A stretch of 64,000 nucleotides of DNA from Sciurus carolinensis (Eukaryota > Chordata > Mammalia > Rodentia > Sciuridae): the NCBI RefSeq assembly GCF_902686445.1, contig NC_062232.1:75471440-75535439 (forward strand), in the 5' to 3' direction. Shown here in pieces: positions 1 through 12,484 of the stretch (positions are counted from its first letter, which is position 1; each line of letters begins with the position of its first letter). The notes beneath the pieces were generated by a model. The model had not been told where the DNA came from, did no database searches, and worked only from the letters and a program-made list of their open reading frames with translations. The position numbers and the translations under genes are program-made.

Positions 1-1475
1 GGAGGTATCACAATACCAGATTTTCAACTATACTACAGAGCAAGAGTAACAAAATGGCAGGTATTGGCACCAAAATAGGCAAGGAGGCCAATGGTACAGA
101 ATAGAGGACACAGAGACAAACCCACATACATACAGTTATCTCATACTAGACAAAGGTGCCAAAAACATACAATGGAGAAAAGATAGCCTCTTCAACAAAT
201 GGTGCTGGGAAAACTGGAAATCCATATGTAGCAAAATGAAGCTAAACCCCTCTCTCTCAGTCTGCAAAAACACAACTCAAAATGGATCAAGGACCTAGGA
301 ATTAGACCAGAGACCCTGCATCTAATAGATGAAAAATTAGGTCCAAATCTCCATCATGTTGGCTTAGGACCAGACTTTCTTAACACGACTCTCTAAGTAT
401 AAGAATTAAAAGCAGAAAACAATAATTGGGATAGATTTGAACTAAAAAGCTTTTTCTCAGTAAAGGAAAGAATCAAAAATGTGAAGAGAGAGCCTACAGT
501 GTGGGAGAATATCTTTGCCACACTCACTTCAGATAGAGCACTAAACTATAGAATCTATAAAGAACTGAAAAAACTTTACACTCAGAATACAAATACAAAT
601 AACTCAATTAACAAATGGGCTAAGGAAATGAGCAGACACTTCACAGAAGATCTATAAGCAATCAACAGATATATGAAAAAACATTCAACATCTCTAGTAA
701 TAAGAGAAATGCAAATCAAAACTACCCTAAGATTTCATCTCACTCCAAATAGAATGTCTATTATCAAAAATATAAACAACAATAGGTGTTGACAAGGATG
801 TGGGGAATAAGGTACACTCATACATTGCTATTGGGGTTGCACATTTTGTGCAGCCACTCTGGAAAGCAGTATGGAGATTCCTTAGGAACCTTGGAATACA
901 ACCACCATTTGACTCAGCTATCCCACTCCTTAGCCTATACCCAAAGAACTTAAAATCAGCATACTACAGTGATGCAGTCACATCAATGTTCATAGCTGAA
1001 TATCAATTCACAACAGCTAGATTGTGGAACCAACCTAGATGCCCTTCAATAGATGAATGGATAAAGAAACTGTGCTATATATACATAATGGAATATTACT
1101 CAGCCATAATGAAGAATAAAATTATGGCATCTGTAGGTAAATGGATGGAGTTGGAGAATATCAGGCTAAGTGAAATAAGCCAATCCCAAAAAACCAAAGG
1201 CTGAATGATTTCTCAGATAAGTGGATGATGATACATAATGGGGGGAGGGAGGTAAGGGAAGAATGAAAGAAGGATGGGTTGTGTAGAAGGAAATGAAGGG
1301 TGAGAAGGGGGCAGGGGGAAGAAAAGATAATAGAATGAGACAAACTTCAATACTCTATGTACATGTATGATTACGTAAATGGTATGACTGTCTTCATGTA
1401 CAACCAGAGAAACAATAGTTGTACCCCATTTGTGTACAATGAATCAAAGAACAACAACAACAACAAAAACACATC
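1..1475 (+). mobile_element. Young sciurid L1, 3' part (ORF2 C-terminus + 3' UTR), cut by window start
   Basis: Bases 1-1204 correspond to the C-terminal third of L1 ORF2, ending in the diagnostic tail with residues WNQPRCPSIDEWIKK and MEYYSAI. The reading frame is broken, for example by a TAA in the stretch near 656, so it cannot make full ORF2 protein; only 800-1204 stays open (134 codons). The 3' UTR (1205-1475) has the purine/G-rich block seen in the other young L1s here (1238-1325), then a conserved segment ending in an A-rich CAA-repeat tail near 1450-1475. The 5' part lies outside the window. Confidence 0.9.
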
Positions 1476-2495
1476 CCCAGAATTCAAACAATATGTAAAT
1501 CTGGCAAGTATTTGTTCATATGAAACTAGAATGACTCTTCAGATTGTTTTGGAAAATGATATTCCGATGTGCATGTCTATTGTGGAAGAAGATTTTGATG
1601 TTTATATAAATGGACCCTAGAGAATTTCTCAGTATAGATAACAATAAAATGGATCAAGATCTTTATAAAAAAAGAAAGAAAGGCTGTCCTCATTCACCCA
1701 AACCCAAGAAGCATGAAAAATACAAGTCACTTATTGTAACATTACTTTTTAAAAAATTTCCTTGATAGCATTTCTTCTGAAATTGTTTAATTTACTGGTT
1801 TGCTCATTTATTTCTCTCTCTTTTCTGCCCCTCTCTGCTATATTTCCATATTCTTCCTTGTACTGGTTCCCCATTTAAAGTACATGCCTTTTCAGCTTCT
1901 GGTCAAGAATTTCCCCTTCACCTCTCTCCTTGCTTAAAGATATCAGATTGTTATTATTATGTCTTTTAATGTACATCAAAACATTCTTGGGATTCACTGC
2001 TGTGATCAGAACCAGATCAATTCAAAGTGATGACAGTTAAAGTAGTTAATGAAGGTGAGCTGATTGTTTAATTCTATTGGAAGCACAGACCAAAACTAGG
2101 AACTCAAGTTTTATCCACCCTCATCAATGCGGTGCAAGAGTCAGCATTATGTTTATTTGGGGGATCCCAACACTAGGAAATGTAACTATTGACATAGCAA
2201 AAGAAATGATTATTATTTGTTGATTTATACTTTCTTGGAATGTGCTTTCTTTTTGGATTCTTTTAAAAATGTTTTCATTGAATTTTAATTCAAAAACCAT
2301 CACATCATTCTTTTGAGGCATAAAATCAGTTGATTTAATATATTCATAGTTGTGTGACAACTACTATTGTCTCATTTTTAATGTTTTCAACAGTCCAAAA
2401 AGATTCCTATAACCATTAGTCATGACTCAACAGAAGCTACCCCCACATATCCACCCAAGGACAGAAAACACTAAACTGCATGCTGTCTCAATGGA
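1476..2495. other. About 1 kb with no recognised feature
   Basis: AT-rich sequence between the L1 tail and the next L1M. A 263-bp open frame starts inside the L1 3' UTR (1357) and runs to 1620, but it crosses the repeat boundary and shows no domain I recognise. No splice-like or promoter-like structure is evident. Confidence 0.4.
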
Positions 2496-2740
2496 ATTTG
2501 CTAATCTACACATTGAATATGAAATAATCATGCAATGTGTGTCCTTTTTTCGTTTGCCTTCTTTCATTTAGCCCAAAGTTTTCTAAGTTCTCCTACATTG
2601 CAGAACATATCAGTAATTTGCTTCTTTTTATTGTTGCATGGTAATCCATTGTATGTGAATACCATTTTATTATCCACTCATCAGTAGATGAATAGTACAC
2701 ATATTTGCACATTTTCTGTATATTTTTCCTATTATAACTG

Positions 2741-2952
2741 TTTTTTTTTTTTTTTCAGTACTTGGTATTGAACTCAGGGGCACTCGACCACTGAGCCACC
2801 ACTCCAGCCCTATTTTGTATTTTCTTTAGAGATAGGATCTCACTGAGTTGCTTAGTGCCTCAATTTTGCTGAAGCTGGATTTGAACTCAAGATCCTCCTG
2901 CCTCAGCCTCCCTAGCCACTGGGATTACACGCATACACAACCACCACCTGGC
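2741..2952 (-). mobile_element. B1-dID dimeric SINE
   Basis: Starts on the plus strand with a poly-T run (the reverse of the A tail), then the ID-like half (GAACTCAGGGGCACTCGACC, ACTGAGCCACCACTCCAGCCC), a linker, and the B1-like half (CCTCCTGCCTCAGCCTCC, ACTGGGATTACA). Flanked by an imperfect target duplication, CCTATTATAACTG (2728-2740) and CCTACTGTAACTG (2953-2965). Inserted in the old L1M. Confidence 0.88.
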
Positions 2953-4286
2953 TCCTACTGTAACTGAATAGAAAAAGTAATCTTGATAATGATGAACGAT
3001 GGCAGAATTCAAATTTTCTTATTTCAATACTTACTACAAATTAGAACCATAAATAAAAGATGGGGCCATAGCATAAACATGTTCATTTAAGTCAATTGAA
3101 AGCCTAACAATACATTCTTACATTTTATGTTCAATTGATTTTCAACAAAATGCCATGTGCACGGTGCCACGAATATAGAGGAATTTGTGTGGAAATAGGT
3201 TTTCCATTGTTTTGTGTACAAACTTAGGAGAGAAATTGTTGGGTAATATAGTAAATGTATGTTTAATACTTGAGAAATTTTCAAATTGTTTTGCAAAGTG
3301 GCAGCTCCATTTTATATTCCTACCATAAATGAACATATGTTTTAAAACTGTGTTTGAATAAGACCATCCTGTAGAGCCTAAAGTAGTATCTCATTGTGGT
3401 GTTTATTTGAATTTCCTTAATGACTACCTGATATGTTGAACATCTTTTCATGTGTTTATTGACAACTTAACTTTTTAATAAGGTGTCTATTCCCATTCTT
3501 TCTCCCTGGATTAATTGAATTATTCTTCACTATGTTTAAGTTAGAAGAGAATTTATATATTCTCAATACAAGTTTCTTGTCAGAGATATGATTTGCAAAT
3601 ATTCTCTCAGAATCTATTTGCTGCTTTTCACTTACTTATGGTGTTCATTAAAGCAAGGATGTTTTATTTTTAAAATATACAATTTATTTTTTTATATTTT
3701 AGTTGCATACATAAAAAAGCAGAGCCAAACCTGAGGTCACAAATATTTACTCCTGTTTTCTTCTAAGAGTTTTATGGTTTTAGCTCTAAGATATTGATAT
3801 ATGATATAGTGAAATTAACTTTTATGCTGGAAGACAGCATCCAACATTTTTCTTTTCCATGTGAATAGCTGGTTGTCCCAGCACCATTTATTGAAAGGAC
3901 TAACATTTTTGCCATGGAATTTGTTTGAACACTTTTGGAAAACTAACTGATGTTTTATTTCTGGGCCATCTATTGTGTTCCAGTGATCTGCATTATTATT
4001 ATTATTACATCAGTACCACTATAGCTTGTTTACTATAGCATTGTGATGTTTTATAATTGGTAAGTGTGAGCCATTCAAATACGTTTCTTTTAATATTGTT
4101 TTGGCAAATCTGTGCCCCTTGTTTATTCATATAAATTTTATGATCGGCTTCTCAACTTCTGCAAATAAAGTATTTATAGAGATTTTATAAAATTTGCAGA
4201 TACTTTTGATTGTATGTCATTTTAGTAGTATCAGTCTTCAAATAAGTGCATATGAGATACCTTTCAATCTATTTTGATCTATTTAA

Positions 4287-4732
4287 ATTTTTTTTACTGA
4301 AAACAAATGGGATACATCTTGTTTCTCTGTACATGAAGTAGAGGCATGCCATTTGTGTAATCATACATTTACATAGGGTAATGGTGTTCGATTCATTCTG
4401 TTATTTTTCCCTTCCCTCCACCTCTCCTACCCCTCTTTTCCCTCTATACAGTCTCTCCTTCCTCCATTCTTGCCTCCCTCCGACCCCCTATTATGTATCA
4501 TCATCCGCTTATCAGTGAGATCATTCATCCTTCGGTTTTCTGAGATTGGCTTATCTCACTTAGCATGATATTCTCCAATTTCATCCATTTGCCTACAAAT
4601 GCCATAATTTTATTATTCTTTATGGCTGAGTAATATTCCATTGTATATATATACCACAGTTTCTTTATCCATTCATCTATTGAAGGGCATCTAGGTTGGT
4701 TCCACAATCTGACTATTGTGTATTGTGCTTTC
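4287..4732 (-). mobile_element. Young sciurid L1, severely 5'-truncated
   Basis: Poly-T at 4288-4296 followed by the reverse complement of the young L1 3' UTR (conserved 'GTACATGAAGTAGAGGCATG' segment at about 4331, pyrimidine/C-rich tract 4408-4490) and the last part of ORF2 (open on the minus strand 4525-4734, residues ending SEISQSQKTEG). The 5' truncation is near 4732. Inserted in the old L1M. Confidence 0.85.
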
Positions 4733-5102
4733 ATTTGTATTCATCTCTTGGGATTTAATCTTTAACCCATTTATTATTTGGAAATATGTTTTTAGTTAAT
4801 TTTAGGTGTTTGTGAATTTCTCAAATTTCATTATGATTTGAAAAGTTAATAAAACCTATTTGTGATTTGGACAACACCCTTTGTATGATTCTAATGCTCT
4901 AAGATTTATTGAGACTTGTTTTATTGCTTAACAAATGGCCTATTCTGGAGAATATTTCACATGCATTTGAGGAAAAAAATTGTGTGCTTCACTTGTTGGA
5001 TGGAGGGTTCTATTGATTTCTGTTAGTTCTAAGTAGCTTATAGTATGATTCAAGGGTTCCATTTCATTAATATTCTTTACAGTTCTCCCCTTTATTAAAA
5101 TT

Positions 5103-5182
5103 GAGGGATAGGGATGTATCTCAATGGTAGAACACTTGCCTTGCATTTGTGAAGGCTTGGGCTGTTTGATCCTCAGCAAAAG
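5103..5182 (+). mobile_element. ID SINE
   Basis: The 80-bp body has the tRNA-derived ID layout: an A-box-like start (GGGATGTATCTCAATGGTAG) and a B-box-like end (GGGCTGTTTGATCCTCAGCA), with diverged positions. It is followed by a purine tail that has become a GGAA microsatellite. It is a SINE and not a functional tRNA gene, because it lacks a cloverleaf and a CCA-proximal stem. Confidence 0.8.
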
Positions 5183-5282
5183 AAAGGAAGGAAGGAAGGA
5201 ACAAAGGAAGGAAGGAAGGAAGGAAGGAAGGAAGGAAGGAAGGAAGGAAGGAAGGAAGGAAGGAAGGAAGGAAGGAAGGAAA
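5183..5282 (+). repeat. (GGAA)n microsatellite in the ID SINE tail
   Basis: About 24 tandem GGAA units with one interruption (AACAAAGG near 5200). The tract begins exactly where the ID A-rich tail should be, so it probably grew from that tail. The long minus-strand open frame here (repeated FLPS) is only a translation of the repeat. Confidence 0.95.
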
Positions 5283-6854
5283 AGAAAATTAGAACACTGA
5301 AATTTGTCCAACAATTAGTATTGAAATTTTAGTGTTGAGTTCATGTATTTTGTAGCTATGTTGCTATGGAAACTGATATTTAAAATTGTTTTACTGATAG
5401 ATGACCCTTTTCCACCACCTTTATACTTGTAAATTGACCTTTTGTGTTTCTGGTAACATTTCATCTTAATGTCTATTTTATGTGGTGTTAGTGCTGTCAC
5501 TGCAAGTATATTTTGGATACAATTAGAAGGAATATCTTTTCTTATTCTTTTATTTTTAACTTAGTTTTCCTTCAGTATAAAGTGTCTTTGTCGACTGCAT
5601 AAAAAATGTATCAGCATTCTTATTTTTATCCACTCTGTCATTAAAAGATGTAAGTGTTTAACCTAATGACATTTAATATAATTACTAAAAATTCAAATTT
5701 AAGGCTATCATTTGCTATTGATTGTCTATGTGTCATATCTTTTTGTTACAATCTTCCTTCATTACTGCTGCTTTTGTATTAAATATTATCAATATAGTAC
5801 TAATTTCCTTCCATTTCATTTACTGTATTTTTTAGTTATAATCTTGGTGGTTTCCTTGGGTATTGCAGTAAATAACTTATAACAATTTAATTTTAAGATC
5901 ATTATCTAATCTTTTGACAAATAGTCACTATTTTTATAGTATATAAAAACTTTGATCTTCTATGACTACATTTTCTCCTCCCTCTTTTGTGTTATCGTTG
6001 TAATATAAGTCACATATACATTTTGTGGCCATCAATATTGATTCATAATAATTGCTTTATACAGTTGTCTTCAAGTCATATAAAGGAGATACTGTTGTAA
6101 AGAAAATGTACGTTTATACCATCTTTCACATTAACCTATGTGATCAGTCATTTTATAGCTTTATTTATTTCTTCACATCAATTTGAATTACCATTTCATG
6201 TTGTAATCATTGCAATCTGAAGGTATCCTTTTATTACTCCCTAATGGGCATTTTCTTACTGATGATTATCTCAGTTTTCAATTTTCTGGGCATATATTAA
6301 TTTCTGTTATTTATTTGCCAGCTATGGAATTCTTGGTTGATTGTTTTCTTTCTTTCCTTTGAATGTGTTTTCCCACTACTTTCTGGTCCCCATTTCTGAT
6401 GAAAAATTGTTATTAATATTATCAAGAGTATATTATATGTAATGCATTGGTTTATCTCTTCCTGCTTTGATGTTTCTTTGCTTTCAAAAGTTTGATTTGT
6501 AAATAAATGTAAATGCATTTGAGTTTATTTCAACTGGAACTCTTTAAGCTTCTCAAACATTCATAATAATTTATCTCATGACATTCCTTAGGTATGTGTT
6601 CATTGTTTCTTCAAATATTCTTTCTGTCACTGTCTCTCTTTTCTCCTTTGGCAGATTTCCACTCTGCACGTATTGGTATGCTTGATGGTGTCCTACATGT
6701 CAAGTCTCTGTGCAGTTTCAATGTATTAATTTTCCTTTCTCTTTTTTAGATTGGAGAATATCTATGAATTTTTCTTCAATAATTATTTTCCTGTCATGCT
6801 TTTTCTGATGTTTTTTCCTCTAATGAATGCTTCATTCAAATTATTATAATTTCA

Positions 6855-7672
6855 ATTTTAATTTTTACAGACTGCATTTTGATTCACTCTACACAAATGG
6901 GGTACAACTTTTCATTTCTATGGTTGTACACACTGTAGATTCACACCATTTATGTAATCATAAGGATACATAGGGTAATGATGTTTGTCTCATTCCACCA
7001 TCTTTCCTTCCCTCACCTCCTCCCCTGCTCTCATTTCCCTCTACACACTCCATTGTTCCTCCATTCTTCCCTTACCACCTTCCCCAGCCCCATTATGTAT
7101 CAGCATCTACTTAACGGAGAGAACATTCGGCCTTTGGTTTTTGAAATTGACTTATTTCACTTAGCATGTTATTCTCCAACTCTATCCATTTACCTGCAAA
7201 AGTCATAATTTTATTATTCTTTTTTTCTGAGTAATATTCCATTGTGTATATATAATAGAGTTTCTTTATCCACTCATCTATTGAAGGGCATTTAGTTTGG
7301 TTCCACAATCTAGTTATTGTAAATTGAACTGCTAAAACATTGATGTGGCTGTGTTACTATAGTATGCTAAATTTAAGTCCTTTGGGTATAAACCAAGGAG
7401 AGGTATAACTGGGTCAAAAGGTGGGTCCATTCCAAGTTTTCTGAGGAATCTCCATACTACTTTCCAGAGTGGCTGCACCAATTTGCAATCTCACCAGCAA
7501 TGTATGAGTATGCCTTTCCCCCCATATCCTCACCAATACCTATTATTGCTTCTATTATTGATAAGAGCAATTCTAATTGGAGTTAGATGAAATCTTAGGG
7601 TAGTTTTTACTTGCATTTCTCTAGTTATGAGAGATGTTGAACATTTTTTCATATATTTGTTGATTGCTCGTA
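6855..7672 (-). mobile_element. Young/mid-age sciurid L1, 5'-truncated
   Basis: Begins with the reverse complement of a 3' UTR that ends in 'GACTGCATTTTGATTCA' (the same subfamily as the full-length copy at 48743-54571). A pyrimidine-rich tract (7003-7090) and about 550 bp of ORF2 C-terminus follow. Homology stops inside the segment matching the residues before the cysteine-rich region, near 7672. The frame is broken (only a 65-codon piece, 7111-7308, stays open). Confidence 0.88.
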
Positions 7673-8184
7673 TAATTTTTAACTCCAAAGTTCTACTTAG
7701 TTTGGGTGTATAGGTGTCCCTATTGATATTCTCTCAAAACTTACCAATACAAATATTTCAGACTGCGGGGCATTCTATGGCCAAAGACTGTAAAAACAAT
7801 AGAGAAATTGGCCCATAATTGACAGAACCTAGCGAGTGAGTGTGATAGCAAATGATGCAGAAAGCTTAATAGGGATCAGGGAAAGATACGACTGAACAAA
7901 GCCCTGCAAATAGAATTTCCATCTCACAGTGACTGGTGAATTTACCCATACTTAATGTTGTTCACTCTGAGGAGGAAATTACAGACTTCAGAGTACAAGG
8001 AGAACAGACTCCATTCAAATAGCCTAATCAAATATTATATGTTATGTGCTGATAAATACTTCATAAATTGAAAATATTATAAGGCAAAATTGCACTTAAT
8101 ATTATATTCTCCAGATCTATCCATTTACTGGCAAATGTCATAAAGTCATTCTTCTTTAAGGATAAGAAGAAACAAAAAATAATT
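7673..8184. other. Mostly unassigned, with a short L1 (-) scrap
   Basis: No recognisable family in 7673-8092. Bases 8093-8160 resemble a short internal L1 3'-ORF2 stretch in minus orientation ('ATTATATTCTCCAGATCTAT', 'CATTCTTCTTTAAGGAT'), without a tail or a TSD. Confidence 0.35.
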
Positions 8185-8402
8185 TTTAAAAAAAGTTACG
8201 CTTAAGTAGACCTAACCTAACAAAAATTTCAGCTTAACAACACAATACACCTGCACAATGTCAGTTATTTACCCTCATAATTATATGACTGAGGAGGAGC
8301 TGCAACTGACTGCCACTACTGCCACTGCCCAATGTCAGCAGAGAGTATGTTACCAAATGTCACTAGCTTGAGAAAATATCAAAATACAAAATTTGAAGTA
8401 CT
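8185..8402 (+). mobile_element. Ancient DNA-transposon relic, probably Tigger-type
   Basis: The order of motifs matches a mammalian Tigger-type non-autonomous element as I recall it: 'AAGTAGACCTAACCTAAC', a 'GGAGCTGCAACTGACTGCCA' block, 'AGAGAGTATGTTACC', then 'AAATTTGAAGTAC'. The right end is cut by the L1 3' UTR fragment that follows. The subfamily name would need a repeat-library search. Confidence 0.5.
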
Positions 8403-8404
8403 AT

Positions 8405-8590
8405 TCATTTACTTTTTTATTGATTCTTTTTAATAATACATGAGAGTTTAATCCATTTTGATGTAATTTTGCAAGCATGGAATATACATTATTCTAATTA
8501 GGTCTCCACTACCTCTCCTTCCCCTTCCATTTCCCCACCTTCTGTCCCCTTTCCTCTATGCTTAATGTGTACCAGCTTCACATCATCAAA
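8405..8590 (-). mobile_element. L1 3' UTR fragment of a second sciurid L1 lineage
   Basis: T-rich start followed by 'TTTTTAATAATACATGAGAG' and a C/T-rich tract (8507-8560). This is the layout of an older sciurid L1 3' UTR in reverse orientation, diverged from the young subfamily. The 5' boundary is uncertain. Confidence 0.5.
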
Positions 8591-8947
8591 GTCATTCAAT
8601 CACACCATCAAAAGAGAAGTAACATCTGCATAATATACCAGGCCATAGAACAAACCTCATATATTACAAGGATTGTGATGATACAAAGTATGTTATTCTG
8701 TCACAAGTGTGAATAAACTCAATAACAAAAATAACTGCTAAGCTCATAAATGTATAAAACTTAAACAATGAACTCCTAAATAACCCATGTATCAAAGAAA
8801 ATCACATAAGAAATTCAATGAGATAAATGAAAATAAAGAATGAACATAAGAAAACTTATAGAGAACAAAATGGTGCTTGGAGGAAAACTTGTAGATGTAA
8901 ACACACACCTTAAAAGAGAAGAAATACCAGAAATCAGTAACTCAATC

Positions 8948-9372
8948 TGTAATACAAAGCTGCTCCCCAACCCTTTCTGTTGCATCACAACCTAGCTTGT
9001 CAGTCTGAAAGCTGCTCTCTCCACCCTTTCCAGTGCAGCCATTTTCCCACCTCCCAACTACTTGTCAGTCTGTGAACATCCTAGCTAGCTATTGGTTCAT
9101 CAGACTTGCAAGTATCCTTCTCTGTTATTGGCCCCCTGTTAGCCCAGCGGAATTCAATTGATTAAGGGTAGCTATCCCGCCATCTTTTCTCATGCTTTCT
9201 CTCCCCCTGACTCACTTTCTTTCTCCTCCTCACTGTTCACTCTCTCTTGCATGCGCCCTTTTCCTTTTCCTCTCGTTTTCTCTCTTACCCTGCAGGGAGA
9301 CACTCTGTTTGCTTAATAAACTCTCTTATGTGATTTCCTGTGTCCGGCGTGGTTTTCGTGGGTTTTCTTACA
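8948..9372 (+). mobile_element. Solo LTR, gamma/ERV1-like
   Basis: A 425-bp block, GC-richer than its surroundings, with terminal inverted repeats TGTAA...TTACA. It has two inverted CCAAT boxes ('CTATTGGTTC' near 9089 and 'TTATTGGCCC' near 9125), a pyrimidine-rich stretch, and a polyadenylation signal AATAAA at 9315-9320 followed by a short U5-like end ('GTGTCCGGCGTGG'). It sits inside L1M ORF2. The flanks CAATC / CGACC could be a 5-bp target duplication with two transitions. No internal viral genes are present and it has no coding capacity. The class assignment is inferred from layout only. Confidence 0.7.
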
Positions 9373-10979
9373 CGACCATTCACCTTAAGAAACTTGAAAT
9401 ACAAAGCAAGGAGGAAAAAGAAAATCAACAATGAATAGAGTGGAAATAAATGGATAAAGAAGAAAAGTAGTATTTTAAAAAGCAACAAAATTAACATTGC
9501 TTCTTTGAAAATGACAAACCTTTAGCTAGACTCAGAAAGAAAAAAATAAATGGAGCTCAGTTCTTTCCCCTATACTCAGTAATTAGTGAATAAAATATTT
9601 TTATCACTTTATTGTGCAGTTTTATTTTTGACATTACCTAAACTATCAAACACCTTGAGCTAAATGACCTTTATATAAAACTCCATCAAACAACCAAAAA
9701 TTACATATTATCTTCAAGTAACATGATACATTCACTAAGACATACAGTGAGCAGTAAAACAAGTCTCAATAAACCTAAATAAATGTAAATGATTAAAAGT
9801 TTGTTATCAGATTAAAAATATTCCATTAATAAGCATTATATGAAATATATGTAAAATCTTCCAGTACTAGGAAAGTTAAAAATCACACTTCTAATTAACT
9901 ACTTGATCAAAATACTTCCAAAGGAATCTAGAAAATATTTTTAAATAGCCAAATATAATACACACACTTGAATTGTGGGTTACAGATAAAACGGTATTTA
10001 GATGAGTTTTAAAAATACAAAATACTTAAGGAAGGTCCCAAATCAGTCATGTGAATTTCCACTTTAAGGCACTAGAAAACAAGTATCTAATCTTTGTCAC
10101 ATTCATAGTTTTCTGTTATTTCTTGGTTTTACTTAAGTGGTACTGTGCTTTACATTTCAAATCCAAGATTTCATTGCTGATATAATGAAATAAAATTGAC
10201 TTGAATATTATAAAAAGAAAACAATTAAACCCAAAGAAAGAGGGATATATATAATTAATAGCAGAAATCAATTAAATTGAATACAGAAATATAAAGAAAA
10301 TTAAAGACACAGGTGGTTTGTCAAAAAGATTAGCAAAATTAATTAACCTCTCAGACTAATCAAAGGAAAAAGGGAAGACAAAAATTATTGATATCAATAT
10401 GAAAAAGGGGACATAATTAGATATCTTGCAGCTAATAGAAAGATACAAAGGAAGAACTAAGAATAACTTTTGTTCTGGAAACCTTCACAAATTTCTTTGA
10501 GGAGACAAATTTGTTGAATAACACAGAAGAAATAGATAACTTGAATAACACTGTTTTTTTAAAAAATGGAGTTTCTAACTAAAATCTATTAAGCATCTAA
10601 GGAAAAAAATAAATTCAGTCCTATAAACCTCTTTCAGAAAATAGAAGACCATGATAATTCTCATATAATTTTTGATTCTAGAATTACTCATAGATCAAAA
10701 CCAGATGAAATCAACAAAACTAAAACAGGATTATAAAATTTTATGAAAATATATTAATTGTTAGTACAGTATGAATGCCTGAGATTCAAGTCATTATATA
10801 AGCTTGGTTTAGCATTTAAAATCAGTCAACATAAATCACTGTAGTAGGAAAACAAAGGCAAAATACTATTACATCGCCTCTGCAGATGCAGAAAAAGCAT
10901 TTGATTAAATCCTACTTAAGTATTCAATAGAGGGGAAGTTCCTTAGTCTGATAAAGAACATATATTAAAAGTCTGCAGC

Positions 10980-11187
10980 TGCCCTGTGAGATGACATATG
11001 CCCGTAATCTCAGCAACTCAGGAGGCTGAGTCAGAAAGATCTCAAGTTCAGGGCCAATCTCAACAACATAGTGTGAACCTAAGCAACTTAGTCTCAAAAT
11101 ATAATAATAAAAAGTTTAAAAGGGTTTGGGATATGACTCCATGGTTAAGTGCTCCTCGGTTCAACTCTGGTTATTAAAAAAAGAGTC
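10980..11187 (+). mobile_element. B1-dID dimeric SINE, diverged
   Basis: The B1-like half ('CCGTAATCTCAGCAACTCAG', 'GAGGCTGAGTCAGAAAGATC') is joined to the ID-like half ('GGGTTTGGGATATGACTCCA', 'GGTTCAACTCTGGTTATTAA') through an A-rich linker. Degraded flanks AAGTCTGCAGCT / GAGTCTATGACT may be the target duplication. It splits the L1M ORF2. Confidence 0.8.
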
Positions 11188-12404
11188 TATGACTAACACC
11201 AACATACTTGATAGTGGAAAACAGTATTCTTGTATTCTTTCTTCCTAAAGTCAAGGAATAAATGACAATGTTTATTTATTTTCTATTTAATACTCTACTG
11301 GAGGTGCCAACCATTGTAATAAGGACATAAAATTAGTAAAGGTCATAGAGATTGAACAGGAAGTATTCACGGGTGATATAATTTATATATATACATATAT
11401 ATAAATAATTAAGAAATATACAAAAGTCTAAAAACTATTAAGTGAATTCAACAAGGAAGTAGTATACAGTCAGTACATAAAAAGTCAATTGTATTCCTGT
11501 ATAATTTCAAAGAGCAGTTAGAAGATAAAACAAAAATATAGCATCAAAATATGAAAAACAGATATAGATGTATCACAATACTTAATATTTTATTTTAAAA
11601 ACTATATAACTTTGTTGGAAGACATTCAAGAAAACAAAGGAGAGACAGAAACATGCACTGTTTTTGCAGGTCATGTGATTTGATACAGTTAAGATCTCAA
11701 TCTACCTAAACTGATTTAGAGATCCATTACCATTTCAAAACATGATTCTGGTAGATGATGTGTATAAAGAGATAATCTGATTCGAAATTGCATAAGGAAA
11801 TGCAGAGGAGCCAGAATAGTAAAAATTATGAGAAACTAAGTTGGGAGATATATACAAACCAGATTTCAAGAACTACTGTAAAGGAGCTGTAGGATTCACA
11901 ACACTGTGTGAGGGACTAAGGATAGACATATAGATCAATTAAACAAAATAGAATACAAAATCAAACCCAAATTGGTGTTCTACTATAAGGGGGAAAATAA
12001 TTCAGCAGAGAAAGGATAGATTTTTCAAAATATGTTACAGGAAAAAGTTGATAGATATATTAAAAAGAGCACCAATTCATACTTTATACCATACACAATT
12101 AATTAGAAAAATATATTTGCCCTGCATAGATATGGCACATGACTTGAATCCAGATAATTCAATTAAAAATAGGCAAAATGCTTCAATAGATATTTCACAA
12201 AAGAAGATATAGTAATGGACAATAAGCACAGAAAAAGTCTACTGAAATCAGAGAAATGCAAATTGAAGTGAGAATGAAACCTTTATACATTCACTAGAAT
12301 GGCTAAAGTTATAAATACTGACAATATCAATTGCTGTTGAGTATGTCAAATAATTCATATATTGCTGTTAAGAATATAAATTGGAAGACAATCTGGAACT
12401 TTCT

Positions 12405-12484
12405 TAATTTCTCTTTCTTTCTTCTTTCTTTTCTTTTCCTTCCTTTCTTTCTTCCTTCCTTCCTTCCTTCCTTCCTCTTTCTTT
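12405..12484 (+). repeat. (CTTT/CTTCC)n pyrimidine microsatellite at a gap edge
   Basis: Tandem CTTTC, TTCC and CTTT units that run directly into the N gap. Probably the tail of a minus-strand insertion inside the L1M, whose body is lost in the gap. Confidence 0.9.

Larger units (their letters stand above)
2496..6850 (-). mobile_element. Ancient L1M element, long, interrupted
   Basis: Reading the minus strand, this run follows the order of an old mammalian L1: a C-terminal ORF2 tail (2500-2727), mid ORF2 (2966-4283; the 'CCAGCACCATTTATTGAAA' motif at about 3881 is typical), and more 5' ORF2/older L1M sequence (4733-6850; a 'TTCTTCAAATATTCTTTCTG' stretch near 6610 is typical of L1M). All reading frames are destroyed. 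It is interrupted by a B1-dID SINE (2741-2952), a young L1 (4287-4732) and an ID SINE (5103-5290), so it is older than all three. Subfamily is not assigned. Confidence 0.7.

Noticed and set aside
1357..1620. 87-codon frame as a host exon
   Set aside because: It begins in the L1 3' UTR and A-rich tail and has no recognisable domain or splice context.
5103..5182. tRNA gene
   Set aside because: Only ID-SINE resemblance: diverged A and B boxes, no cloverleaf, A/purine tail. The same holds for the other ID copies.
4940..5314. 124-codon minus-strand frame with repeated FLPS
   Set aside because: It is the translation of the GGAA microsatellite and its flanks.
9192..9434. 80-codon frame in the solo LTR
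   Set aside because: It crosses the LTR boundary and comes from the pyrimidine-rich tract.
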